A stretch of DNA of 64,000 nt from Mycolicibacterium brisbanense (GCF_001570425.1 NZ_BCSX01000056.1:124001-188000), one strand, 5' to 3'; positions 25,160 through 33,574 are shown, numbered from the stretch's first letter. Made by a program: numbers and translations. The notes: generated from the sequence alone by a model not told the origin.

Positions 25160-26439
25160 ACCCCCACCACATCGTCGAGTCGCTCCACCTCGTAGGGCCG
25201 CACCGCGCGGTAGGCGTCGGAACGGCAAGCAGGACAATTATTCTCGAGGTGCCTGTGCACGAGGTCGGGAAACTGGGCCAGCAGGCTGGCCGCCACATTC
25301 GCCGCACCGTCGAGGGTGGCGCACGCACCCCGGCCCCGCAGCACCACCGACCAACGCCGCAGCCGGGCCACGTCGTCCTCGCAAGCCAGGCCGTCGCGCA
25401 ACGCGGTCGCCACGGCCGCCATGGCCGCCGTGCCGTTGAAACAGGACCCGCACTGTCCGGCATTCTCGCGATCGAAGTAGGAGAGCACCGACGCAGCGAC
25501 CGCCACCGGGCAGTCGTCGGTGAGGACAGTGACTGCGCCGCATCCCAGCCCGCTGCCGAGCGTGCGGATTGTCTCGTGATCGAGGGTGGCCTCGAGAATG
25601 CGCCGATCGAGCAGCCCGGCGAAGTACCCACCCATGAGTGCCCCGGTTACGTGCTGCGCGGCAATGCCATGCAGTGTCAGCAGATCCGCCATCGCGATGC
25701 CGTGCGGCAGCTCGTAGAGGGCGGCCGGGCGCCCCGCGCCGGTGATGGTCGCCAAGAAGGTGCCCGGTGAGGCCTCGGTGCCGACGGTGCGGAACTGCTT
25801 CGCCCCGTGGATGTTCAGGTACGCCAGCTGAGCCAGGGTCTCGACATTGCTCACCAGTGTCGGTAGCCCATCGACGCCCTGCTCGAATGGCCGTGGCGGC
25901 TTGTCGGTGGGTTTGGCCGGACCACCGTTGACGACGTGGACCGCCGCCGTTTCCTCACCCGCCACGTAACCCGGTGCGACGACGACCAATTCGATGCTCA
26001 GCGAGCCGAGTTCACCGCTGAGATCGCCGAGCGCGGCCTGCACCCGCTCGGCGGCCTGGCGGTCGGACACATACAGATAGCCGCGCGGCGCGCCGATCAC
26101 CGCGGCCGCCAGCCTCAGGCCGTCGAGAACCACATGGGGCCGGTTGCGCAGCAACCAGCGGTCCTTGATGGACGTCGGTTCACCTTCTTCGCCATTGGCG
26201 ACCGCGACGGCGCCGCCCGCGTCGCGACCGTTGTCACGTACCGTACGCAGCTTGACCGCGAGCGGGAACGCCGCGCCACCACGGCCGAGCAGCCCGCTGG
26301 CCCGCACCTCGTCGAGCAGCCGGGTTGGATCGTCAAGGGAGGCATAGCCGCCGGCTTGCGTGTATTCGGCGAGTGTCTGCGTGCACAACAGGCGGGGCGT
26401 CATACCCGGCCACACCGCGACGGCGAGATCGGCTGTCAT
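25156..26439 (-). CDS. NuoF-like NADH-binding flavoprotein (possible ferredoxin reductase)
   Basis: A 427-residue homologue of the 51-kDa (NuoF) subunit of complex I. GLLGRGGAAFPLAVK (49-63) is the FMN/NADH loop and ANGEEGEP (81-88) follows as in the family. The C-terminal iron-sulfur domain is altered: Cys330 and Cys333 (CGSC) and Cys373 remain, but the third Cys of the CxxCxxC motif is Gly336; two extra Cys appear at 402 and 405. No other Nuo genes are nearby. Coupled by ATGA to a ferredoxin, it may pass electrons from NADH to ferredoxin for P450 or Rieske reactions. ATG 26439 is chosen for its spacing to GGGA; GTG 26445 is possible. Confidence 0.85.
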   Translation of the reverse strand: MTADLAVAVWPGMTPRLLCTQTLAEYTQAGGYASLDDPTRLLDEVRASGLLGRGGAAFPLAVKLRTVRDNGRDAGGAVAVANGEEGEPTSIKDRWLLRNRPHVVLDGLRLAAAVIGAPRGYLYVSDRQAAERVQAALGDLSGELGSLSIELVVVAPGYVAGEETAAVHVVNGGPAKPTDKPPRPFEQGVDGLPTLVSNVETLAQLAYLNIHGAKQFRTVGTEASPGTFLATITGAGRPAALYELPHGIAMADLLTLHGIAAQHVTGALMGGYFAGLLDRRILEATLDHETIRTLGSGLGCGAVTVLTDDCPVAVAASVLSYFDRENAGQCGSCFNGTAAMAAVATALRDGLACEDDVARLRRWSVVLRGRGACATLDGAANVAASLLAQFPDLVHRHLENNCPACRSDAYRAVRPYEVERLDDVVGV

Positions 26440-26459
26440 GGTCACATCCCGTCCCCGGC

Positions 26460-26465
26460 TACGCT
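26460..26465 (+). promoter_or_regulatory. Putative -10 element for a leaderless transcript
   Basis: TACGCT ends seven bases before the ATG at 26473, the spacing expected if transcription starts at the A of the start codon. The divergent gene starts at 26439, so the 33-bp spacer must serve both directions. Confidence 0.4.
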
Positions 26466-26472
26466 AACCGGC

Positions 26473-26946
26473 ATGAGAACTGCTGTGGTGCGCGTCGGCG
26501 TCGACCCGGCCGGCAAGCTCGGTCCGCAGCAGCTGGCCGACGGCGTGGCGATGCTGCGCGACATGGTGGTCGAACGCGGCGCGCAGGTGCTGGACAACCA
26601 GCTCGCCGGTCTGTCCGCGCACCGGCGTGAAGTGGAGGTTCTCATCGCGGGCGACGACGCACAGCTGCTTCAACAGCTCGTGATCGAACTGTGTGCCAAG
26701 GCTTTCGGTACGGATCCTGCGGCAGGCGTGGTCACCTTCGTCAGCCGTGGCACCGACGACGACGCGCGCGGTGTGCTGGCCGGTTTCGGGTTGTCCGGCG
26801 AGGTCGAGCGGACGGTCGACGCAGACGGGTGGGATGTGGTGGTCGTTACCCTGCGCAAGGCCGATCTGGAGCGCGTCCCCGAAAGCCGGGTCCATACCGC
26901 ACTCGAGGCATCGCTCAACTGTGAGGTGCACATCCGCACGGTGTGA
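26473..26946 (+). CDS. Conserved hypothetical protein
   Basis: A 157-residue soluble protein not matching any family that I can name. It starts MRTAVVRVGVDPAGKLGPQQ and has alternating strands and helices (VEVLIAGDDAQLLQQLV, VVTFVSRGTDDDARGVLAG). No signal peptide or membrane segment. Base use is like its neighbours and the frame is open and well bounded, so it is likely real. It is the only plus-strand gene between 20.7 and 30.8 kb, transcribed divergently from the reductase-ferredoxin-aldolase operon. A role as local regulator or chaperone is only a guess. Confidence 0.65.
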   Translation: MRTAVVRVGVDPAGKLGPQQLADGVAMLRDMVVERGAQVLDNQLAGLSAHRREVEVLIAGDDAQLLQQLVIELCAKAFGTDPAAGVVTFVSRGTDDDARGVLAGFGLSGEVERTVDADGWDVVVVTLRKADLERVPESRVHTALEASLNCEVHIRTV

Positions 26947-26951
26947 GCCCG

Positions 26952-27842
26952 TCATTTGCCGAGAAAGTCCAGGATCGCCGGCGCGGCCTGCACCCAGGTG
27001 TCGAACATGTTGAACCGCTTGACTTTACCGGAGGCGCGATCCTCCCCGGCGCGTTCCCAGGCGTCCTCGGGCCATGGCGGGTCGATCAGGGTCGAACCCT
27101 TGATCAGGCAACTCACTTCCAGAGAGGTGCGCTTGGGGTGATCGAGATCGTTCTCCCCGCCGCGGATGATCAACGTCGGAACTTTGATGTTGTCGAACAT
27201 CTCGTCCTCGACCCCGGGGATGGTCTGTCCGGGCTTGGGTACGAACGCGTTGAGCCAGCGCAGCATCAACTTGAGAAACGCGTCCGCGTCCTGCGCCAGG
27301 ATGCGGGCCTCGTTCGCTGGGTTTTCTCCGATCCGGTCTTTCCATTCATCAATGCGGGCAACGGCTTTCATGCCCGCACCACGAACCGCCAGGATGCTCG
27401 GGACGATGTAGTAGGAGCCCAGCACGAACGAGCCGTACACGCCGCCGACGATGTTCCACACCACGAGTTTGGTGACGATCTCGGGGTAGAGCATCGTCGT
27501 CAACATCGAATCCCGGGCACCGCCAGATCCACCGGCCAGGATGCACGGGCCGATGCCCAGCTGGGTGATCAATCGGTGCAACGTCTCGGCCCGCATATGG
27601 GATTCGCTGTATCCGTAGAACTGCACGTCGGACTTGCCACAGTTCGGGCGGTCCCACAGCAGTACCCGGTAGCCGCCCTTGACCAGTTCATCGGCCAGCG
27701 GCCGCAACCCGGGGATGTCCTTGCTGAATCGCCCTCCGGGCGTCAGCGCGATGAAATCACCCTCTGCACCCAGGATTTCATAGACCACGTTGCCGCCGTT
27801 GATCTCGATGACCTTTTCGTCCTGCTCGAGTACCACCGTCAC
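26952..27842 (-). CDS. Alpha/beta hydrolase
   Basis: A 296-residue alpha/beta hydrolase. LTPGGRFSKDIPG and LLWDRPNCGKSD are the early conserved turns; the nucleophile elbow is AGGSGGARDS (GGSGG). RGGENDLDHP is the acid region. I do not find the usual C-terminal catalytic His; the only candidate is in DLDHP, so the triad may be incomplete or rearranged. GTG 27842 overlaps the Rieske stop (GTGA). It ends the operon formed with the Rieske protein and two amidohydrolases. Confidence 0.85.
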   Translation of the reverse strand: MTVVLEQDEKVIEINGGNVVYEILGAEGDFIALTPGGRFSKDIPGLRPLADELVKGGYRVLLWDRPNCGKSDVQFYGYSESHMRAETLHRLITQLGIGPCILAGGSGGARDSMLTTMLYPEIVTKLVVWNIVGGVYGSFVLGSYYIVPSILAVRGAGMKAVARIDEWKDRIGENPANEARILAQDADAFLKLMLRWLNAFVPKPGQTIPGVEDEMFDNIKVPTLIIRGGENDLDHPKRTSLEVSCLIKGSTLIDPPWPEDAWERAGEDRASGKVKRFNMFDTWVQAAPAILDFLGK

Positions 27843-28288
27843 GCCATCACCAACACTTCGTCGTTAACGATCCGCACCGGGTAGGTGCGGATACTCCACT
27901 CCGGCTTGACCGCGGTCGTGCCGGTCGCCAGTTCGAAACCCCACTGGTGCCACGGGCAGTAGATGAACTCTTGATCGCGCACCATCGCCGCGCCGCCAGG
28001 GGCGGTTTCGTCGACGACGGTGCGACCGCGTGCCCGCCCCGAACACAACGGGCCACCCTCGTGCGGGCAGTAGTTCGCGATGGCGTAGAAGGTGCCGTTG
28101 ACGTTGTAGACGCCCACGCCATGGCGCCCGATCGGCACCAGTTTGTGCGTGCCGGGCGGAATCTCGTCGACAGTGGCGACAACGTGCTCGCGCCCCTGCG
28201 CAAGCCGGGGGCGCTTGTCCCGGGTCGCTTCGCTCCTGCCCTCCGGTGCTACTTCCCGGGTCGCTTCGCTCCTGCCCTCCGATGCCAC
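27839..28288 (-). CDS. Rieske [2Fe-2S] domain protein
   Basis: A 149-residue single-domain Rieske protein. Cluster ligands are Cys74 and His76 (NYCPHEGG) and Cys111 and His114 (CPWHQWGFEL). It lacks the non-heme iron domain of oxygenases, so it should serve as electron carrier or regulatory subunit. GTG 28288 touches the stop of the upstream amidohydrolase (TAGTG). The N-terminal 24 residues contain a duplicated 12-residue unit (EGRSEATREVAP) encoded by a tandem DNA repeat; the conserved part begins only near residue 34. No other start codon is available, so the repeat is apparently translated. Confidence 0.87.
   Translation of the reverse strand: MASEGRSEATREVAPEGRSEATRDKRPRLAQGREHVVATVDEIPPGTHKLVPIGRHGVGVYNVNGTFYAIANYCPHEGGPLCSGRARGRTVVDETAPGGAAMVRDQEFIYCPWHQWGFELATGTTAVKPEWSIRTYPVRIVNDEVLVMA
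28219..28281 (-). repeat. Two 27-bp direct repeats, 36-bp period, inside the Rieske gene
   Basis: The 27 bp at 28219-28245 are repeated exactly at 28255-28281; both start CCCGGGTCGCTTCGCTCC. The period of 36 bp keeps the reading frame and repeats 12 residues. It looks like a small repetitive element captured by the 5' end of the gene. Confidence 0.85.
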
Positions 28289-29430
28289 TAGAACACCCGC
28301 ACCTGACCCTCGAGCACCGGCACGGTCTCGGGCAGCTTGTAGGTCTCGATGCCGTTGCGGAACATGATCGCCTCTCGGGTGTGCTCGGGCAGGTGTTTGA
28401 CCAGCCAGCGCGGATCGTCGAAGGTCCAGTGCGGGTAGTCGCTCGAGTACAGCAGGATCTTCTCGCATTCCATCCACTCGAAGGCCCGGGACAGCTCGGT
28501 CTTGTCTTCGGGGTAGTCCAGTGGTTGGGTGGTGAATTTGATGTGGTCCTTGACGTAGTCGCTGGGTTTGCGCTTGATGTCCAGCCAGCTCTTGCGCTTT
28601 TCGTAGATGGCGTCCATGCGCCACATGAGCGGCAGGATCCAGGTGAATGCGTGCTCGACGAACACGATGCGCAGCGTCGGGAAGCGGTCGAAGACCCCGT
28701 CGAAGATCAGGCTCATCACCTGGTTGGCCGCCAGTAGCGAGTACGTCACCATGAAATCGTGGTTGTAGCTGGGCAATCCGACCGGGGGCAGCGGCAAGGT
28801 GTCGAATTCGCCACGCGACAGATGGCAACTCACGGTGATGTCGTGCTTGGTGGCCGCCGCCCACACCGGGTCGTACTTCGGATCACCCCACGACGGCCGG
28901 GGTTCGGCCTTGATGAGAACCTGCGCCATGTACGGGTGCTCGGCCCATTTCTCGATTTCGGCCACCGCCAGGTGCGGCTCTTCGATGGCCACACAGACCG
29001 AACCGCGCCAGCGTTCATGCCAGTTGTTGTGGCTGTCGAGCCAGTGATGGGCCAGCCATTCGTTGGTCGCGGTGCAGTAGGCGGCCGTGGCCTCGCCCAG
29101 CCGGCTCTCGGAGTGCGTCGGCTCCAGGATGGCGATGTCGGAGCCGGCTTCCATGATCAGCTGGCGGAGCGCCATATCCGGATCACTGCAGGCGAATTCA
29201 CCGTCCGGCGGAAAGGCATCGACGCGCATCGCGTAGGAGTGCGCGTAATCCGGTGCGTCGTAGTAGATCTGCTCGCCGACCGGGTGATTGAGGAAGTACT
29301 TGCTGCGCCATGGCTCGGGGATGTACTCGACGAGCGCGCCGCGTTTGGGCATGGGGTGGACGTCGGAATCGACGCAGCGGACCGCGATGCGTTCGGTCGC
29401 GGGTACTCGTGGATTCGCTGTGACGGACAT
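28288..29430 (-). CDS. Amidohydrolase family 2 protein
   Basis: A 380-residue TIM-barrel hydrolase of the ACMS-decarboxylase-like group. Metal-binding features are CVDSDVHPM near the start, CHLSRGEF in the middle, VEHAFTW and the C-terminal SSDYPHWTF with the conserved Asp. ATG 29430 follows GAGGGAGG. It is the neighbour and paralogue of the next gene, which lacks that Asp, so they may form a heteromer in which this subunit is the active one. Family members perform decarboxylation, hydration or C-C cleavage. Confidence 0.9.
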   Translation of the reverse strand: MSVTANPRVPATERIAVRCVDSDVHPMPKRGALVEYIPEPWRSKYFLNHPVGEQIYYDAPDYAHSYAMRVDAFPPDGEFACSDPDMALRQLIMEAGSDIAILEPTHSESRLGEATAAYCTATNEWLAHHWLDSHNNWHERWRGSVCVAIEEPHLAVAEIEKWAEHPYMAQVLIKAEPRPSWGDPKYDPVWAAATKHDITVSCHLSRGEFDTLPLPPVGLPSYNHDFMVTYSLLAANQVMSLIFDGVFDRFPTLRIVFVEHAFTWILPLMWRMDAIYEKRKSWLDIKRKPSDYVKDHIKFTTQPLDYPEDKTELSRAFEWMECEKILLYSSDYPHWTFDDPRWLVKHLPEHTREAIMFRNGIETYKLPETVPVLEGQVRVF

Positions 29431-29451
29431 GAAATCCTCCCTCGCGTACTT

Positions 29452-30546
29452 TTACTGCGCCGCAACGGCGGACGGTATGACGGCGTTGTGCAGCCCGTAG
29501 AGCTCCGCGGCGTTGCGCCACAACAGCTTGTCCCGCTGCTCTGCGGTGAATGCGGAAGGCACCGTCGGTTCGTTGAGTTGCCAGTGCGGGTAACTGGACC
29601 CGAACATCACCATGTCTTCCTTGCCGGTGAATGCGAGCCATTGCCCGGCGAATTCGACGTCGCCAGGCCCGTCGAGTGCGCCCTGCACGAAGTAGACGTG
29701 ACCGGGCAGGTAGTCACTGGGCATCTTGGGCGCCCACGGTGTCTGCTCCAGATGCGGCCGCCCGAAACAGTCCATGCGCCACATGAACGGGGTCAGCATG
29801 TCGGCCGCGCCGTCGGCCCAGACGAACTTGAGTGCCGGTGTGCGCTCGAAGACGCCCTCGGCGATCATGTTCATCAGGTGGTACAGGTAATTGAGCGCCA
29901 TGAAGCCGAGATACTGTTCGTAGGTGCGGGTTTTGCCCGACGGCGTCGGCGGGAACTGCACTCCCGCACCGCCTTCGATGTGCACAGCCACGGGTAGACC
30001 GGCATCGGCGGCGGCATCCCACAGGGGCCAGTACTGCGGCTTACCGTACAGCTCACGGGATTGCAGCGGCACGCCGATCTGCACGACGCGCGGATGGTCT
30101 TTGTACTTGTCGATCTCGCGCAGCGCGCCGGCGATGTCGTCCGGATTCACCCGGATGGTGCCGCGGAACCGCGTGTCGTGGTCGAGCCAGCGCGTCACCA
30201 TCATTTCGTTGTGCGCGTTGGCAAGTGCGGTACCCAGGTGGCGGTCCGGCATGATGCCACGGGTCATCGGATGCAGGATGGCGATGTCGACACCGCGGTC
30301 GGCGAACAGATGCTGGGCAGCGATGTCGGGGTCAGAGCCCGGGTACTGGCGGTCGGGACCCTTGGTGCCCTTTGCGTACTCGCCGCCCGGTGCGCCATAC
30401 CAGTTCATTTCGTAATCGGGGAAGCCGCGGCTGGCGAACGGCTCGCGCAGAAAGTTCTGTCTCAGGTCTTTGTTCGACCCGAAGAAAACGTGCACGCTGG
30501 CGTCGATGACCGGGGTGCTGGTCCCGTCGGGGTGCTGCACTGCCAA
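29452..30546 (-). CDS. Amidohydrolase family 2 protein, possibly degenerate
   Basis: A 364-residue relative of the preceding protein. It keeps VIDASVHVF and VHIEGG, but the C-terminal motif reads FGSSYPHW: the Asp that is invariant in active members (SSDYPHW in its neighbour, GSDWPH at 60536) is Ser. It may have lost metal-dependent activity and serve as a structural or regulatory subunit. TTG 30546 is used, with GGAGG six bases upstream. First gene of the operon with the Rieske and hydrolase genes; operator-like repeats lie at 30629-30656. Confidence 0.88.
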   Translation of the reverse strand: MAVQHPDGTSTPVIDASVHVFFGSNKDLRQNFLREPFASRGFPDYEMNWYGAPGGEYAKGTKGPDRQYPGSDPDIAAQHLFADRGVDIAILHPMTRGIMPDRHLGTALANAHNEMMVTRWLDHDTRFRGTIRVNPDDIAGALREIDKYKDHPRVVQIGVPLQSRELYGKPQYWPLWDAAADAGLPVAVHIEGGAGVQFPPTPSGKTRTYEQYLGFMALNYLYHLMNMIAEGVFERTPALKFVWADGAADMLTPFMWRMDCFGRPHLEQTPWAPKMPSDYLPGHVYFVQGALDGPGDVEFAGQWLAFTGKEDMVMFGSSYPHWQLNEPTVPSAFTAEQRDKLLWRNAAELYGLHNAVIPSAVAAQ

Positions 30547-30628
30547 GACTGACCTCCGATGTTCGTCCGGTGCGCACGGTGTCGACGGTGTGACCGCGAC
30601 ACCGGACCTTTTGTCAGTTTAGATCCTT

Positions 30629-30656
30629 ATTCTTCAATAGCAAGAATATTGTTCTC
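30629..30656. promoter_or_regulatory. Operator-like half-site array before amidohydrolase operon
   Basis: ATTCTT-N7-AAGAAT (30629-30647) is continued by ATT and GTTCTC (to 30656), so three half-sites of the window-wide ATTCTC/GAGAAT motif alternate with N7 and N3 spacing, about 85-110 bp upstream of the start at 30546. Confidence 0.5.
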
Positions 30657-30764
30657 CATATGACGGCTGGTCCCTGCGCAGGTAGAGGCAGCTGCTGGTC
30701 AGTCGCCCAGCAGGCCCTGGCAGAGAACCTATCCTCCTTTGTGGAGAATAGATAGTCGGATGAA

Positions 30765-30779
30765 GAGAATGATATTCTC
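30765..30779. promoter_or_regulatory. GAGAAT-GAT-ATTCTC operator before FadE pair
   Basis: A perfect palindrome with 3-bp spacer. TATTCT at 30773-30778, inside the right half, is a good -10 for the plus-strand fadE pair starting at 30812. A further half-site GAGAAT is at 30744-30749. Confidence 0.7.
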
Positions 30780-30811
30780 GCCGGGATGTGACAGCCCACA
30801 GGAGGCGGCGG

Positions 30812-31816
30812 GTGCTTCTCGAGTTCGATGCCGATCAGCGGCTATGGCAGGAAACCGTGCGCGATGCGGTCGGCAAGCAGTGTCCGGCGACCCTGGTCCG
30901 CGAGGTCGCGGAGCAGGGGGTCGACCCAGCGTCGCTGTGGCAGAGCTACACCGACCAGGGCTGGACCGAACTGACCGATCCGCAGAATGCGGTCGAGCTC
31001 GCCATCGTGCTCGAAGAGCTGGGACGCGCCACCGACCTGACCCCGTACCTGGCGACCATGACGCAGTACGCGCCGCTCGCCGGGGACCGGTTCGACCCCA
31101 CCACGGCGGGTACCGCGGTGTACGGCGGGGTCACCGCGCGGCGCGACGACGCGGGCTGGATGCTCAGCGGCACCGCACACCATGTGCTCGATGGTGACCG
31201 CGTGCCGGCGCTGGCCGTGCTCACCGATGCGGGAGTGTTCCTGGTGCAGGCCGCGGCGGTGAACGCGCGTCGCACACCGGTTTTCGATCCGGTGCTGCAC
31301 ATTGCCGAGGTCACCTTCGACGGGGTGCACGTTTCAGACACGGATCGCGTGCATGTCGATACCGAGAAGGCACGGCATCTGGCATTGACAGGCATGGCGG
31401 TGACGACTGTCGGTGCCTGCCAACGGGTTTTGGATCTCGCCCTCGACCACGTCAAGCAACGCCATCAGTTCGGTGTGCCGATCGGATCGTTCCAGGCGGT
31501 GCAGCACAAGGCCGTCGATATGCACATCGCCATCGAACGGGCCCGGGCACTGTCGTACTTTGCCGCGCTGACCATCGCCGCCGACGACCCACGACGACGA
31601 CTGGCCGCGGCGATGGCCAAAGCCGCGGCGGGGGAGTGTCAGGCGGTGGTGTTCCGCCATGGACTGCAGTTGTTCGGGGCGATGGGATTCACCTGGGAGA
31701 ACGATGTCCAGTTCGCGCTCAAGCGCGCGAAGGCCGGTGAACTGCTGCTGGGCGGGGCCGCCGAGCATCGCGCGGTGATCGCCGCCGAGTACCGCACGAC
31801 GTACAGGGGGCTGTAG
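30812..31816 (+). CDS. Acyl-CoA dehydrogenase family protein, probable non-catalytic subunit
   Basis: A 334-residue short acyl-CoA dehydrogenase relative. The C-terminal helical domain is clear (HVKQRHQFGVPIGSFQAVQ, LQLFGAMGFTWENDVQF), but the MTEP-x-x-GSD loop is missing and neither catalytic Glu position is occupied (LLGGAAEHRAVI at the end). In mycobacterial steroid catabolism such shortened FadEs pair with a full one to make alpha2-beta2 enzymes. GTG 30812 follows AGGAGG by six bases; GTG 30788 is less likely. The next fadE starts directly after its stop. Confidence 0.9.
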   Translation: MLLEFDADQRLWQETVRDAVGKQCPATLVREVAEQGVDPASLWQSYTDQGWTELTDPQNAVELAIVLEELGRATDLTPYLATMTQYAPLAGDRFDPTTAGTAVYGGVTARRDDAGWMLSGTAHHVLDGDRVPALAVLTDAGVFLVQAAAVNARRTPVFDPVLHIAEVTFDGVHVSDTDRVHVDTEKARHLALTGMAVTTVGACQRVLDLALDHVKQRHQFGVPIGSFQAVQHKAVDMHIAIERARALSYFAALTIAADDPRRRLAAAMAKAAAGECQAVVFRHGLQLFGAMGFTWENDVQFALKRAKAGELLLGGAAEHRAVIAAEYRTTYRGL

Positions 31817-32992
31817 ATGCAACTCACTTTCGATCCCGACGTCGAGGCGTTCCGGGCCGAGTTCGCCGCATTTCTCGACGCGCATCTGCCCTCCGAGGCA
31901 CAGACGCTGGAGCGGCCCCGCTCGGTATCCCACATGCCGCAGTGGGCCCGTGACTGGCAGCGGCTGCTGTTCGACACCGGGTGGTTGCTGCCCGCTCAGC
32001 CGCCGGAGTTCGGTGGCCGCAACGCCACCGTCGTGCAGCAGTTCGTGCACCTCGATGAGCTGTGCCGCAGGCGGATCTACCACAGTTTCAACCCTCAGGG
32101 CGTCAATATCATTGCCGCATCGCTGCTTTCGTTCGGATCCGAGGAACAGAAGCACCGCTGGGCAGTGCCCGTGCTGCGCGGTGAGCGCACGGCGTCGCTG
32201 GGAATGAGTGAACCGAGCGCCGGTTCGGATCTCGCGTCCCTGCGCACCCGGGCAGTCCTGGTGGATGGCCGGTTCGTCGTCAACGGACAGAAGGTGTGGA
32301 CATCGGGCGCACACGACGCCGACTTCCTGCTGACCTTCGTCCGTACCGATCCGGACGTGCCCAAACACAAGGGCATCAGCGTGCTGATCATCCCGACCGA
32401 CACCCCGGGCGTGGTGTGCCGGCCGTTCGCCGACATGACCGGCGAGGAGAACCTCGACTTCAACGAGGTCTTCTTCACCGACGCCAAGGTGCCGGCCGAG
32501 AATCTCGTCGGCCCGCTCAACGGTGGCTGGGCGGTCGCCAACGGCTCGCTCGGCCACGAGCGGACCATGATGTGGCTGGGTTTCGCGGATCGTATCGACA
32601 ACATGCTCGCCGATTTCCATCCCCGCACGGCGCTCGAACGGGACCAGTACGCCACCACGGTCATGGACTATCAGGCGCTGCGGGCCATGGGCTCCGCGGC
32701 GTTGGCCCGGGCGTCGCGTGGCGAGATGGACACCGCGTCGGTATCGGTGTTGAAGCTCTTCGGTTCCGAGGCCGAGCGCAACGCCTGCGAGAACGCATTG
32801 ACCGCCGCGGGACCCGACGGACTGGTGCACCCGTCGACGACCGGCCCCTACGAGCACATGAACCTCGACCACTACTTCGCCAGCTGGTTCGAGCGTTACG
32901 CCCGCAGCTTCGGCGGAACGATCGCCGGCGGCACGTCGGAAATCCAGCGCAACATCATCGCGACCCAGGTGCTGGGACTGCCACGGCGCTGA
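31817..32992 (+). CDS. Acyl-CoA dehydrogenase (FadE-like), catalytic partner
   Basis: A 391-residue acyl-CoA dehydrogenase. GMSEPSAGSDLASL and VWTSGAHDADF are the flavin loops, Glu in GSLGHERTMMW is the likely base on helix G, and GGTSEIQRNIIATQVLG closes the protein. No base separates its ATG from the stop of the smaller FadE upstream, which supports a stoichiometric heteromer. Together with the operator at 30765 this places the pair in the proposed regulon. Its last codons lie within a 17-bp tandem duplication. Confidence 0.94.
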   Translation: MQLTFDPDVEAFRAEFAAFLDAHLPSEAQTLERPRSVSHMPQWARDWQRLLFDTGWLLPAQPPEFGGRNATVVQQFVHLDELCRRRIYHSFNPQGVNIIAASLLSFGSEEQKHRWAVPVLRGERTASLGMSEPSAGSDLASLRTRAVLVDGRFVVNGQKVWTSGAHDADFLLTFVRTDPDVPKHKGISVLIIPTDTPGVVCRPFADMTGEENLDFNEVFFTDAKVPAENLVGPLNGGWAVANGSLGHERTMMWLGFADRIDNMLADFHPRTALERDQYATTVMDYQALRAMGSAALARASRGEMDTASVSVLKLFGSEAERNACENALTAAGPDGLVHPSTTGPYEHMNLDHYFASWFERYARSFGGTIAGGTSEIQRNIIATQVLGLPRR

Positions 32993-33017
32993 CTTTCTCC
33001 CGGCGCTGACTTTCTCC
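32984..33017 (+). repeat. 17-bp perfect tandem duplication over a stop codon
   Basis: CGGCGCTGACTTTCTCC occurs at 32984-33000 and again at 33001-33017. The first copy contains the end of fadE and its TGA. It abuts the dispersed hairpin element at 33018. Confidence 0.85.
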
Positions 33018-33080
33018 GGCGAGCAGACGCGGCGGTACGCCAAACGCGGCGTGTCGGGTACAGCCACGCCTGCTCGCGGG
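33018..33080. repeat. Dispersed hairpin element, copy 1
   Basis: Arms at 33019-33032 and 33064-33077 (GCGAGCAGACGCGG and its complement) match at 12 of 14 bases. About 62 bp long, it resembles the element at 56361-56423, also sharing the inner CGCGGCGTGTCG. Both copies lie between convergent genes, so they may act as bidirectional terminators. Confidence 0.75.
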
Positions 33081-33173
33081 TGAAGTGGGGCCGGACATGA
33101 CAGCCGGAGATGACAAACGGCGGCAGGCCGATGCCTACCGCCGTCTGTCGTTACAGCAGAGAAGAGCGCGGGC

Positions 33174-33509
33174 TCAGTAGTTGTTGCAGCTACTCGCGAT
33201 CGAGGTGATCGGCCCGAAGTACTGCGCAGCTGCCGGGCTGCCCTGCAGCTGTGTCACCGTCTGCTGGCGCTGGGCCGGCGGCGACGCCAGGAAGCTGCGC
33301 AGCGCGCCCTGCGCGAACGGCGACGCGTTGAACTCCTGGGCCAGGTCCGGCCGCTGCGCGTTGAGCGCCGCGACGACCTGCTCGTAGGTACACGTGGTGT
33401 TGACCACCGCGTCGTACGGCGCAGCAGCTGCGACGCCGACCGAGGCGGGGATGGCGACTGCGAGGCCGCCGACGGCCAACGCGAGTTTCGCGCACGACAG
33501 CTTGATCAT
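33174..33509 (-). CDS. Hemophore-related secreted protein
   Basis: A 111-residue secreted protein of the mycobacterial heme-binding (MHB) type. Signal peptide residues 1-30 end at VAAAAP. The mature part is helical with two Cys (VNTTCTYEQV and IASSCNNY) that probably form a disulfide, and the family pattern LNAQRPDLAQEFNASPFAQ. Related proteins bind heme at the cell surface for iron uptake, though many paralogues have no proven ligand. ATG 33509 is chosen because the signal peptide starts there. Its promoter region holds ACCTC-AATC-GAGGT at 33575-33588. Confidence 0.85.
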   Translation of the reverse strand: MIKLSCAKLALAVGGLAVAIPASVGVAAAAPYDAVVNTTCTYEQVVAALNAQRPDLAQEFNASPFAQGALRSFLASPPAQRQQTVTQLQGSPAAAQYFGPITSIASSCNNY

Positions 33510-33574
33510 GGCTTCATACCCCCATCTGGTTCCGCCGGCACGGCGGCGAGTTTGCTCACACGTCTGTAGAAGTG

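Noticed and set aside
25156-26439. Part of a complex I operon
   Set aside because: No other nuo genes are present; the neighbour is a P450-type ferredoxin.
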